6,373 nt of DNA, taken from positions 77,086 through 83,458 of the forward strand of contig PABM01000012.1 in the NCBI GenBank assembly GCA_002702745.1. The letters run 5' to 3'. The position numbers and the translations under genes are program-made. Source of the DNA: Flavobacteriaceae bacterium (GTDB lineage: Bacteria; Bacteroidota; Bacteroidia; Flavobacteriales; Flavobacteriaceae). The notes beneath the pieces were generated by a model. It made no database searches. It was not told the DNA's origin and worked only from the letters and a program-made list of their open reading frames with translations. Every line of letters begins with the position of its first letter. Position 1 is the first letter of the stretch. Shown in pieces: positions 1 to 6,365 of this stretch.

Positions 1-182
1 TTATAATTTTTAATTGATTTAAAATCAAATTTTTGACCAATAAATGTTTCTTTTGCTGATTTGACCAAATTTGTTAGGATATCATTTTGGACTTCATTTG
101 GGTATTTTATAAATAATTCAATTTGATGCATTCTTTTTTTTAAAAACCAGGAAGCAATTGAATTAATTAATGGAATTGGCAT
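1..182 (-). CDS. GH3 family protein, N-terminal part (truncated by window edge)
   Basis: Reading the minus strand from the ATG at 182 gives 60 open codons to the left edge, so the gene continues outside the window. The protein begins MPIPLINSIASWFLKKRMHQ, followed by IELFIKYPNEVQ and later an ETFIGQKFDF stretch. From memory this matches the N-terminus of the GH3 auxin-responsive-promoter family proteins of flavobacteria. That family is named after plant acyl-acid amido synthetases, which adenylate a carboxylic acid and join it to an amino acid; the bacterial substrate is generally unknown. The ATP-binding motifs lie outside the window, so activity cannot be judged. The gene is divergent from the DUF2797 gene across a 40-base gap, a neighbour pair I recall from flavobacterial genomes. 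The reading frame is seen directly. The family call is recognition from a short N-terminus. Confidence 0.72.
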   Translation of the reverse strand, partial: MPIPLINSIASWFLKKRMHQIELFIKYPNEVQNDILTNLVKSAKETFIGQKFDFKSIKNY

Positions 183-222
183 CTTTTTTTGTAATTTACT
201 TTTTTTAAAATTATAAAATTTT

Positions 223-1020
223 ATGCATTTTGAAGGGATTGTAAAAAAAATGACAACCGAGTATTCTTTATTGGTGAACTATTTCATTGAATTTGAAAAT
301 AGCTTCATTCATTTAAACCAATTTTTAGAAAAATCATTTACAATAGAGTGTATTGGTTACAGTTGTCTATCATGTTCTTCAAATCAAGAAGTTTTTAGAC
401 AAGGATTCTGTAAAAGTTGTTTTTTTGAAAGTCCTTTGGCTGGAGATTGGATAATAAAACCTGAACTGAGTAGAGCTCATTTAAATATTGCTGATCGTGA
501 TCTTGAGTATGAAAAAAAAATTCAGCTTCAACCACACATTGTTTACTTATCAAATACCGGATCTGTAAAGGTAGGTATTACCAGAAAATCCCAAATTCCT
601 CAACGTTGGATTGATCAAGGCGCCCATGAGGCAATTGAACTTATTGAAACACCAAATAGATTCTTAGCTGGTACTGCAGAAGTTGCTCTCAAAAAATATA
701 TGAGTGATAAAACTAACTGGAGAAAAATGTTGAAAAATGAGAGAGATAATATTAATTTGACAAGTTTTAAAGAACAAGCAAAAACATATATTCCCAGTAA
801 TTTAACCCATTATATTAATGATAGAAGTAAAGTTTTAAATATAGAGTTTCCTGTTAATAAGTTCCCACAAAAACCTTACTCGGTTAAACTCAAAAAAAAT
901 GCAAAATTTACAGGAAAATTAATGGGAGTTAAAGGACAGTACTTAATTTTTGATAATGATGAGGTTATTAACTACCGTGCACACGAGGGTCATATTTTTA
1001 GAATTACTATAAATTCTTAG
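223..1020 (+). CDS. DUF2797 family protein with zinc-ribbon-like cysteines
   Basis: This complete 265-residue protein of unknown function resembles DUF2797 proteins of Bacteroidetes. A cysteine cluster (C43, C48, C51, C63, C66), with CxxC pairs at 48-51 and 63-66, looks like a structural zinc site. The best conserved part follows: DWIIKPELSRAHL (75-87), DRDLEYEKKIQLQPHIVYL (91-109), VKVGIT (115-120) and RWIDQGAHEAI (128-138), then NRFLAG and TNWRKMLKN. A C-terminal segment around GKLMGVKGQYLIF (231-243) probably forms a small separate beta domain. The ATG at 223 is preferred over the one at 250 because the residues before the second ATG (MHFEGIVKK) fit the family N-terminus as I remember it. 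There is no signal peptide or membrane segment, so it should be cytoplasmic. Its stop overlaps the convergent transporter gene by 4 bases. The spacing of VYL, VKVGIT, RW and a later Glu recalls the GIY-YIG fold, but this is inference and no activity is claimed. Confidence 0.85.
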   Translation: MHFEGIVKKMTTEYSLLVNYFIEFENSFIHLNQFLEKSFTIECIGYSCLSCSSNQEVFRQGFCKSCFFESPLAGDWIIKPELSRAHLNIADRDLEYEKKIQLQPHIVYLSNTGSVKVGITRKSQIPQRWIDQGAHEAIELIETPNRFLAGTAEVALKKYMSDKTNWRKMLKNERDNINLTSFKEQAKTYIPSNLTHYINDRSKVLNIEFPVNKFPQKPYSVKLKKNAKFTGKLMGVKGQYLIFDNDEVINYRAHEGHIFRITINS

Positions 1021-1721
1021 TCAATATTTATCTCTTCGTTAACTTTCAAATTAAATTTTGTTCGAAAAAGGTAAACCCCTAAATATAAAAACGGGGTATC
1101 AACTAATGCAACTAAAACCTTAAACAAAAATCCAGAAATCAATAATCCTGCGAACTGATCCCAAGACAAGATATTAGTAATACATAATAAAAATAAGATG
1201 GTAAATGTATCAACAAATTGAGAGAAGAAAGTTGAAAAGTTATTCCTCAACCATAGCATTTTACCATTGGTCAAGTTTTTCCAAAAATGGTAAATGTGTA
1301 TATCAATATATTGAGCAAATAGATAACTAAGCATGCTGGAAAGAACAGCAATTATAGTACTTCCAAATACTTTTTTAAAAAGTAAATCATCAACAGGTGA
1401 ATTTTCCATTGCCGGAACAGAGTCAGCAATATAAATTATGAGTGTTGAAAAAATAGCAGCAAAAATCCCTACTGTTACAACCTGATTAGCTTTCTTTTTT
1501 CCATAAATTTCACTGATTAAATCTGTTATTAAAAATGTAATTGGGTAAGGAAGTATTCCTACAGATAAATAAAATAGTTTTTCACCAAAAATTTCTATAT
1601 CAAATGGGTGCCAGTAAAAAAACTTTTGAAAAATTAAATTAGATACAACTAGAGATGTAATGAAAAGAGACGCTAGAATTAGATAAAGTTTTCTGGCTAA
1701 TATTTTTTTTTCTACATTCAT
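1017..1721 (-). CDS. yhhQ: Queuosine precursor transporter, YhhQ/VUT family
   Basis: This is an inner-membrane protein of 234 residues when started at the ATG at 1721. The family imports 7-deazaguanine queuosine precursors (preQ0/preQ1 in E. coli YhhQ), used to modify the wobble base of GUN-anticodon tRNAs. The family signature is clear: GILPYPITFLITDLISEIYG at 55-74, then KKKANQ. Other conserved blocks are AQYIDIHIYHFWK (136-148), WLRNNFSTFFSQFVDTFTI (157-175) and FLFKVLVALVDTPFLYLGV (198-216). About six hydrophobic segments can be seen, near 13-33, 49-70, 81-100, 118-139, 167-185 and 191-219. An upstream in-frame TTG at 1739 would add six residues, but it lies inside the likely -7 promoter element, so the ATG is chosen. 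The gene converges on DUF2797 with a 4-base overlap and diverges from folK. No queuosine synthesis gene is present nearby. The family is secure; the exact substrate in this organism is inferred. Confidence 0.92.
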   Translation of the reverse strand: MNVEKKILARKLYLILASLFITSLVVSNLIFQKFFYWHPFDIEIFGEKLFYLSVGILPYPITFLITDLISEIYGKKKANQVVTVGIFAAIFSTLIIYIADSVPAMENSPVDDLLFKKVFGSTIIAVLSSMLSYLFAQYIDIHIYHFWKNLTNGKMLWLRNNFSTFFSQFVDTFTILFLLCITNILSWDQFAGLLISGFLFKVLVALVDTPFLYLGVYLFRTKFNLKVNEEINID

Positions 1722-1736
1722 TAATTTGTATTTAAT

Positions 1737-1767
1737 CAAATATAGTAAATCAATTTCTTTTGACTAA
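1737..1767 (-). promoter_or_regulatory. Bacteroidetes-type promoter of the yhhQ-like gene
   Basis: On the minus strand, TATATTTG (plus-strand 1744 down to 1737) matches the Bacteroidetes -7 consensus TAnnTTTG exactly. A TTAG (1767 down to 1764), one mismatch from the -33 TTTG, lies 19 bases upstream. A start site about 7 bases downstream would leave a leader of only about 10 bases before the ATG at 1721. The match is seen; its activity is inferred. Confidence 0.5.
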
Positions 1768-1780
1768 TTTGTTCCACCTA

Positions 1781-2905
1781 ATGGAAATTAATAAAAAATA
1801 TCACATATCGATAGGGTCTAATATTGGAAATCGACAAAAAAATATTCAACAGACAATTGATTTAATTCATTCTAGAATTGCCTCCTTACTTTCTATTTCA
1901 TCAATTTATGAAACTGAATCGATTGATTTTGAAGGTGATGATTTTTTTAATATTTGTGCATCGTTTAATTCTTTTAAATCACCTCATTTTATAATGAATG
2001 AATTTCTTGAAATAGAAAAGCTTTTGGGAAGGGTTAGAACTAAGGAAAAAAAATATTCCTCTAGGATTATTGATATTGATATTTTGCTAGTAGACGATAT
2101 GGTTATTGACTCTGAAGAATTAACTATTCCACATAAAGAAATGTGTTGTAGAAGATTTGTATTAGATCCTTTAATAGAGATTGAGCCAAATATAATTCAT
2201 CCTATAAATAAAATTTCGATTAAAGAAATTTTGAATTCTATAGAATCCGAACAGAAAATTCAAAATAAAAATATATTTCTTCAAAACCCAGCTAATTCAG
2301 TTTCAATAAGCAATTACAACTATATTGCAATTGAAGGAAATATAGGGTCTGGAAAAACAAGCTTATCAAAATTGATTTCAAGTGACTTCAATACAAAATT
2401 GATGTTGGAAAGATTTATTGATAATCCATTTTTAGCCAAATTTTATAAAAACCCTAAGGATTTCGCATTCAAACTGGAAATGTCTTTTTTGGCTGATAGA
2501 TATCAGCAAACAAATGAAGATTTATCCCAATTAAATTTTTTCAGTCAAAATATTATTAGCGATTATGATATTCATAAATCATTAATTTTTTCTAAAATTA
2601 ATTTAAATGAAGATGAATTTAATTTATACAGAAAACTATTTTATTCTTTATATAAAAGTATTGTAAAACCAGACTTAATTATTTTTTTAAATCAAACTAT
2701 TGAAAATTTAAAAATAAATATAGAAAAAAGAGGCAGGGAGTATGAGTCAAAAATTTCAGAAGATTATTTAAAAAAAATAAATCAAAGTTATTCTGACTTT
2801 TTTAAATCTAGGCCTGATTTAAATGTTAAGTTTATAAATGTTTCTGAGATAGATTTTGTAAAAAATAGATTAGATTACTTATCTATAATCAATGGAATTA
2901 GTTAG
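1781..2905 (+). CDS. folK: Bifunctional FolK (HPPK) - deoxynucleoside kinase fusion
   Basis: This is one 374-residue frame with two enzyme domains. Residues about 5-155 are HPPK (EC 2.7.6.3), which transfers diphosphate from ATP to 6-hydroxymethyl-7,8-dihydropterin in folate synthesis. The SIGSNIGNR start, SRIIDIDIL with catalytic-type D98 and D100, IPHKEM (116-121) and RRFVLDPLIEI all fit. After a linker near 155-180, residues about 181-370 form a deoxynucleoside kinase. It has P-loop GNIGSGKT (186-193), ERF around E210, NPFLAKFYKNP, EMSFLADRYQQ, SDYDIHKSLIF and an RGREYE lid (317-322). The SDYDIHK segment recalls the Bacillus Dgk/Dck branch; base specificity cannot be read off. Both domains keep their key motifs. 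The ATG at 1781 is chosen over an in-frame TTG at 1760 because HPPK normally begins just before YxSxGSN. The gene diverges from yhhQ (59-base gap) and overlaps the convergent methyltransferase by 8 bases. Confidence 0.93.
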   Translation: MEINKKYHISIGSNIGNRQKNIQQTIDLIHSRIASLLSISSIYETESIDFEGDDFFNICASFNSFKSPHFIMNEFLEIEKLLGRVRTKEKKYSSRIIDIDILLVDDMVIDSEELTIPHKEMCCRRFVLDPLIEIEPNIIHPINKISIKEILNSIESEQKIQNKNIFLQNPANSVSISNYNYIAIEGNIGSGKTSLSKLISSDFNTKLMLERFIDNPFLAKFYKNPKDFAFKLEMSFLADRYQQTNEDLSQLNFFSQNIISDYDIHKSLIFSKINLNEDEFNLYRKLFYSLYKSIVKPDLIIFLNQTIENLKINIEKRGREYESKISEDYLKKINQSYSDFFKSRPDLNVKFINVSEIDFVKNRLDYLSIINGIS

Positions 2906-3431
2906 CTTTAATTTTTGAAAAAAAATACCAAACTACAATACCTGCAGAAACAGAAACATTTAAAGAATGTTTAGTTCCATATTGAGTTATTTCAACCACA
3001 TCATCACTAAGATCGATCACGTTTTGACTAACTCCTTTTATTTCATTACCAAAAATTACAGCATATTTTTTACCTGAATCAAGGCTGAAATTTTCTATAG
3101 GTGTTGATTTATCGGCTTGCTCAATAGAAACAATGTGGTAATTTTCATTCTTTAGTTTTAAAATGGCATTTTCAATTTCTTCAACATAGGTCCATTTTAA
3201 AGATTCGGTACTTCCGAGAGCAGTTTTTCGAATCTCATTATTTGGCGGTACAGCAGTAATGCCACATAGAATTATTTCGTCAATTAGAAAAGCGTCACAG
3301 GTTCTAAAAATACTTCCAACATTATGTGCACTTCTAATATTATCTAGTATAACTTTAATAGGAGTTTTAGATGAATTTTTAAACTCCTCTAGAGATATTC
3401 TATTTAATTCACTGTTTTTTAATTTTTTCAT
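2898..3431 (-). CDS. TrmH/SpoU-family RNA 2'-O-methyltransferase, minimal form
   Basis: This cytoplasmic protein of 177 residues has all three motifs of the SPOUT (SpoU/TrmH) fold. Motif 1 is DNIRSAHNVGSIFRTCDAF (30-48), where R43 sits at the place of the TrmH catalytic Arg. Motif 2 is AVIFGNEIKGVS (124-135). Motif 3 is QYGTKHSLNVSVSAGIVVW (150-168), the SAM-binding knot. The family transfers a methyl group from S-adenosylmethionine to a ribose 2'-OH in tRNA or rRNA and works as a dimer. Only about 22 residues precede the catalytic domain, so it lacks the N-terminal RNA-binding domain of RlmB-like enzymes. The target (tRNA position 18 or 34, or an rRNA site) cannot be assigned, so no symbol is given. 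It starts at an ATG with no evident ribosome binding site, diverges from mutS across 93 bases and overlaps the 3' end of folK by 8 bases. Confidence 0.93.
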   Translation of the reverse strand: MKKLKNSELNRISLEEFKNSSKTPIKVILDNIRSAHNVGSIFRTCDAFLIDEIILCGITAVPPNNEIRKTALGSTESLKWTYVEEIENAILKLKNENYHIVSIEQADKSTPIENFSLDSGKKYAVIFGNEIKGVSQNVIDLSDDVVEITQYGTKHSLNVSVSAGIVVWYFFSKIKAN

Positions 3432-3524
3432 GTAAGCTTACTTAACACATTTGTTTTCTTAACAACTAAATAATAATTACATTAGTAAAGATGTAGTGGT
3501 AAAAATAGTATATAAGTTATCCAA

Positions 3525-6107
3525 TTGAAAAAAGACGCAAAAAAAATTACACCTTTAATGCAACAGTATAATGCTATTAAAGCAAAGTATCCTGATGCTT
3601 TACTTCTTTTTAGAGTAGGTGATTTTTATGAAACTTTTGGCCAGGATGCTATTCAGGCTTCTAAAATATTAGATATTATTTTGACTAAAAGAGGTGCTGG
3701 AAGTCAAAGTGAAACAGAGCTTGCTGGGTTTCCTCATCATTCGTTAAATCTATATTTACCAAAGCTTGTAAAGGCTGGTCATCGTGTTGCAATTTGTGAT
3801 CAACTAGAAGACCCAAAAAAAACAAAAAAAATTGTAAAAAGGGGTGTTACTGAGCTTGTAACACCTGGTCTGGCTTCATTAGACGGGGTATTGAATCCCA
3901 AAAAGAACAATTTTTTAGCCTCTATTCACTTTAGCAATAATATTGGAATTTCATTTTTAGATATTTCAACTGGGGAGTTTTTATTATCTCAGGGTGATTC
4001 TGAATACATAGCTAAATTGTTATCAAACTTTAATCCTAGTGAAATACTAATTGCAAAACAGAAAAAGAAAATTTTTAAAGAAACATTTGGGGAATCATAT
4101 AATCTGTTTTTTTTAGAGGAGTGGGTCTATAACTCTGATTTTGCAAACGAATTAATACAAAAACAATTTGAAACCAATTCATTAAAAGGTTTTGGAATTA
4201 GTGATTTGAATGATGGAATTATTTCTGTTGCGGGTATTTTGCATTACTTGGGTGAAACTCAACATCATCAATTAAATCATATAACAACAATTAAGAGAAT
4301 ACCTGTTAAAGGAAATGTTTGGCTTGATAGATTTACCATTAGAAACTTAGAGGTATTTTTTCCAAATACAGTTGAAGGAAAGAGCCTGCTAGATGTTATT
4401 GATTTTACAGTTTCACCGATGGGTGGAAGATTGTTAAAAAGATGGTTAGCATTACCTTCTACAGAAAAAGAATTAATATTTAAAAGACATAATATTGTTG
4501 AGTTTTTTACTTGCAATGATGTACATAGAAATTTTTTAAAAGAGATTCTTTCTTCTTTTAGTGATTTAGAAAGATTAGTTTCAAAGATTGCAACTAAAAA
4601 AATTAATCCAAGAGAATTATTCAATTTAAATGAGTCTTTAAAAAATATTAAACCCTTAAAAAATGAGTTTAAAAAAACCACATCGGATGATTTAAATAAA
4701 TTGTCTAAATCATTAAGTGATTGTGACGATATAATTAATATGATAAGTAATACACTTTCTGAAACTCCTCCCGTGAATATTATTAAAGGAAATACAATAT
4801 CCTCAGATTTTTCAAGTGAATTAAAGGATCTAAGAAGTTTATCTAAGAATAACAAGGATTTTCTAGACGACATGTTAAAAGAACAATCAGAGATTACCAA
4901 CATCCCATCTTTAAAAATTTCTTCTAATAATGTTTTTGGATATTATATAGAGGTAAGAAATACCCATAAGGACAAAGTTCCTGAAAGTTGGATTAGAAAA
5001 CAAACCCTTGTAAATGCTGAAAGATATATAACCGATGAACTGAAGGATTATGAGTCAAAAATTTTAGGGGCAGAACAGAGAATAATGGAGTTAGAAATAA
5101 AGATTTTTGACGAGTTATTAAGATCTTGCCAGTCATCAATAAGAGAAATTCAAAATAATTCAGCAATTATTGCAGAGTTGGATTGTCTTCTTTCATTTTC
5201 CGTTCTTTCGACTCTAAAAAATTATGTAAGACCAGAAATTGACGATTCTTTGGATATTGAAATTATAAACGGTAAACATCCGGTGATTGAAAATCAATTA
5301 CCAATTGATAAACCTTATATCCCAAATAGTATTTATTTAAATAAAAAAGACCAACAAATTATAATGATTACTGGCCCTAATATGTCAGGAAAATCTGCAA
5401 TTTTAAGACAAACAGCGATAATCTGTTTGCTCGCTCAAATTGGCTGCTTTGTACCGGCTGAAAAATTAAAGATGGGTATAATAGACAAGATTTTTACGCG
5501 TGTAGGTGCGTCCGATAACATCAGTATGGGTGAATCTACTTTTATGGTTGAAATGAATGAGACAGCATTGATTCTAAATAATATTTCTGAAAGAAGTTTA
5601 ATACTATTAGACGAGATTGGAAGAGGGACAAGTACCTATGACGGTATTTCAATTGCTTGGGCTATTACCGAGTATCTTCACCAACATCGTTCTAAACCTA
5701 AAACTTTATTCGCTACTCATTATCATGAATTAAATCAAATGGAAAATTCATTTGATGGAATCAAAAATTTTAATGTTTCAATAAAGGAAGAAAATAATCA
5801 AATTCTATTTTTAAGAAAATTAATACCTGGTAGTAGTGAACATAGTTTTGGTATTCATGTTGCAAAAATGGCTGGAATGCCCAGGGATGTTTTAAATAAA
5901 GCAAATGATATGTTGATACAGCTAGAAAAATCTCGTTCATCTAAAGAATTGATTATAAATGAAATTGCTCCACAATTGAATTTTTTTGATGTTAATGATC
6001 CTTTTACAGATGAATTAAAAAAAGAATTGGAAAATTTAAATTTAGATGAATTAACACCAATCGAAGCACTTCTTAAATTAAACGAATTAAAGAGGAAACT
6101 CTTATAA
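3525..6107 (+). CDS. mutS: DNA mismatch repair protein MutS (TTG start)
   Basis: This is a complete 860-residue MutS1, close to the usual 850-880. It binds mispairs as a dimer clamp and triggers repair with MutL. The N-terminal mismatch-reading domain has TPLMQQYN and RVGDFYETF, with the Phe-x-Glu pair F34/E36. The connector runs about 130-255. The lever/clamp core starts near residue 270 (RFTIRNLEVFF). The ATPase has Walker A GPNMSGKS (617-624), DNISMGESTFMVEM, Walker B ILLDE (D696, E697), GRGTSTYDG (699-707) and ATHYHE with H732. QLNFF at 817-821 fits a beta-clamp binding motif, and LDELTPIEALLKLNELK resembles the terminal oligomerization helix region. The start is a TTG: an in-frame TAA lies at 3513-3515, and the first ATG (3558) would cut into the conserved TPLM block. 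The gene diverges from the methyltransferase, and tRNA genes follow 86 bases downstream. Identity is secure; only the start is inferred. Confidence 0.98.
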   Translation: MKKDAKKITPLMQQYNAIKAKYPDALLLFRVGDFYETFGQDAIQASKILDIILTKRGAGSQSETELAGFPHHSLNLYLPKLVKAGHRVAICDQLEDPKKTKKIVKRGVTELVTPGLASLDGVLNPKKNNFLASIHFSNNIGISFLDISTGEFLLSQGDSEYIAKLLSNFNPSEILIAKQKKKIFKETFGESYNLFFLEEWVYNSDFANELIQKQFETNSLKGFGISDLNDGIISVAGILHYLGETQHHQLNHITTIKRIPVKGNVWLDRFTIRNLEVFFPNTVEGKSLLDVIDFTVSPMGGRLLKRWLALPSTEKELIFKRHNIVEFFTCNDVHRNFLKEILSSFSDLERLVSKIATKKINPRELFNLNESLKNIKPLKNEFKKTTSDDLNKLSKSLSDCDDIINMISNTLSETPPVNIIKGNTISSDFSSELKDLRSLSKNNKDFLDDMLKEQSEITNIPSLKISSNNVFGYYIEVRNTHKDKVPESWIRKQTLVNAERYITDELKDYESKILGAEQRIMELEIKIFDELLRSCQSSIREIQNNSAIIAELDCLLSFSVLSTLKNYVRPEIDDSLDIEIINGKHPVIENQLPIDKPYIPNSIYLNKKDQQIIMITGPNMSGKSAILRQTAIICLLAQIGCFVPAEKLKMGIIDKIFTRVGASDNISMGESTFMVEMNETALILNNISERSLILLDEIGRGTSTYDGISIAWAITEYLHQHRSKPKTLFATHYHELNQMENSFDGIKNFNVSIKEENNQILFLRKLIPGSSEHSFGIHVAKMAGMPRDVLNKANDMLIQLEKSRSSKELIINEIAPQLNFFDVNDPFTDELKKELENLNLDELTPIEALLKLNELKRKLL

Positions 6108-6124
6108 AGTCTAAACTCCATAAA

Positions 6125-6158
6125 TTAGTTTTATATTTCAAAATTTATTATAAATTTG
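6125..6158 (+). promoter_or_regulatory. Bacteroidetes-type promoter for the tRNA-Gly/tRNA-Leu pair
   Basis: TAAATTTG at 6151-6158 matches the Bacteroidetes -7 consensus TAnnTTTG exactly. A TTAG at 6125-6128, one mismatch from TTTG, sits 22 bases upstream, at the long end of the known spacing. Transcription would begin near 6165, giving a leader of about 30 bases before tRNA-Gly. The location between mutS and the tRNAs fits. The consensus match is seen; its function is inferred. Confidence 0.5.
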
Positions 6159-6193
6159 CATCCGCACATATAGTGCATGGTCTTTTAAATATT

Positions 6194-6265
6194 GCGAAAG
6201 TAGCTCAGGGGTAGAGCATCACCTTGCCAAGGTGAGGGTCGCGGGTTCAAATCCCGTCTTTCGCT
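6194..6265 (+). tRNA. tRNA-Gly (GCC anticodon)
   Basis: A full cloverleaf can be drawn. The acceptor stem GCGAAAG/CTTTCGC pairs perfectly (6194-6200 with 6258-6264). A GCTC/GAGC D stem, the anticodon stem TCACC/GGTGA with loop TTGCCAA (anticodon GCC at 6226-6228) and the T arm GCGGG-TTCAAAT-CCCGT follow. The discriminator base is T at 6265. The 3' CCA is encoded in the DNA at 6266-6268. It reads the glycine codons GGC and GGU. The tRNA-Leu gene starts 11 bases beyond the CCA, so the two are probably cut from one transcript. Confidence 0.97.
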
Positions 6266-6279
6266 CCATTACAACATAA

Positions 6280-6365
6280 GCTGAAGTGGTGGAATTGGTA
6301 GACACGTTGGACTTAAAATCCAATGGATAGTAATATCCGTGCGGGTTCAAGTCCCGCCTTCAGTA
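6280..6365 (+). tRNA. tRNA-Leu (UAA anticodon)
   Basis: This is a class II tRNA of 86 bases with a long variable arm (stem GGATA/TATCC, loop GTAA, 6325-6338). The anticodon stem TTGGA/TCCAA holds loop CTTAAAA with anticodon TAA at 6314-6316. The T arm is GCGGG-TTCAAGT-CCCGC, and the discriminator A73 (6365) is as expected for leucine. The acceptor stem GCTGAAG/CTTCAGT closes with a G1-U72 wobble. The following bases are CAAAA, so CCA is not encoded and must be added by the nucleotidyltransferase. This tRNA reads UUA and UUG, and UUA is much the commonest leucine codon in the genes of this window. Confidence 0.96.

Noticed and set aside
183..222. Promoter elements in the 40-base gap between the GH3-like gene and DUF2797
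   Set aside because: The gap is nearly pure A/T. TAATTTTA on the minus strand (213 to 206) is one mismatch from TAnnTTTG, but no spaced -33 element is visible.
1722..1739. TTG at 1739 as the start of the yhhQ-like gene (six extra residues)
   Set aside because: The codon falls within the likely -7 promoter element, and an ATG at 1721 gives a normal N-terminus.
1760..1780. TTG at 1760 as the start of folK (seven extra residues)
   Set aside because: The ATG at 1781 stands at the usual distance before the HPPK SxGSN motif, and the added residues resemble nothing in the family.
3432..3524. Promoters or leader RNA in the 93-base gap between the methyltransferase gene and mutS
   Set aside because: TTTG occurs at 3450-3453, but no TAnnTTTG follows at suitable spacing on either strand, and I see no stable structured RNA.
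4277..4903. 208-codon open frame on the minus strand inside mutS
   Set aside because: It lies wholly opposite the conserved mutS core, its translation shows no recognisable motif, and it is rich in Ser, Leu, Phe and Asn as expected for the antisense of AT-rich coding DNA.
5855..6121. 88-codon minus-strand open frame over the 3' end of mutS
   Set aside because: It is antisense to the conserved MutS C-terminus (QLNFF and the terminal helix region), with no independent coding signal or promoter.
6113..6131. Possible terminator after mutS: AAACT/AGTTT hairpin with a 9-base loop
   Set aside because: The stem has only five mostly A-T pairs and no T-run of note follows, so it is too weak to call.
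6164..6176. GCAC-ATATA-GTGC inverted repeat in the tRNA leader
   Set aside because: A four-pair stem is expected by chance. It could be an operator half-site pair, but nothing else supports that.
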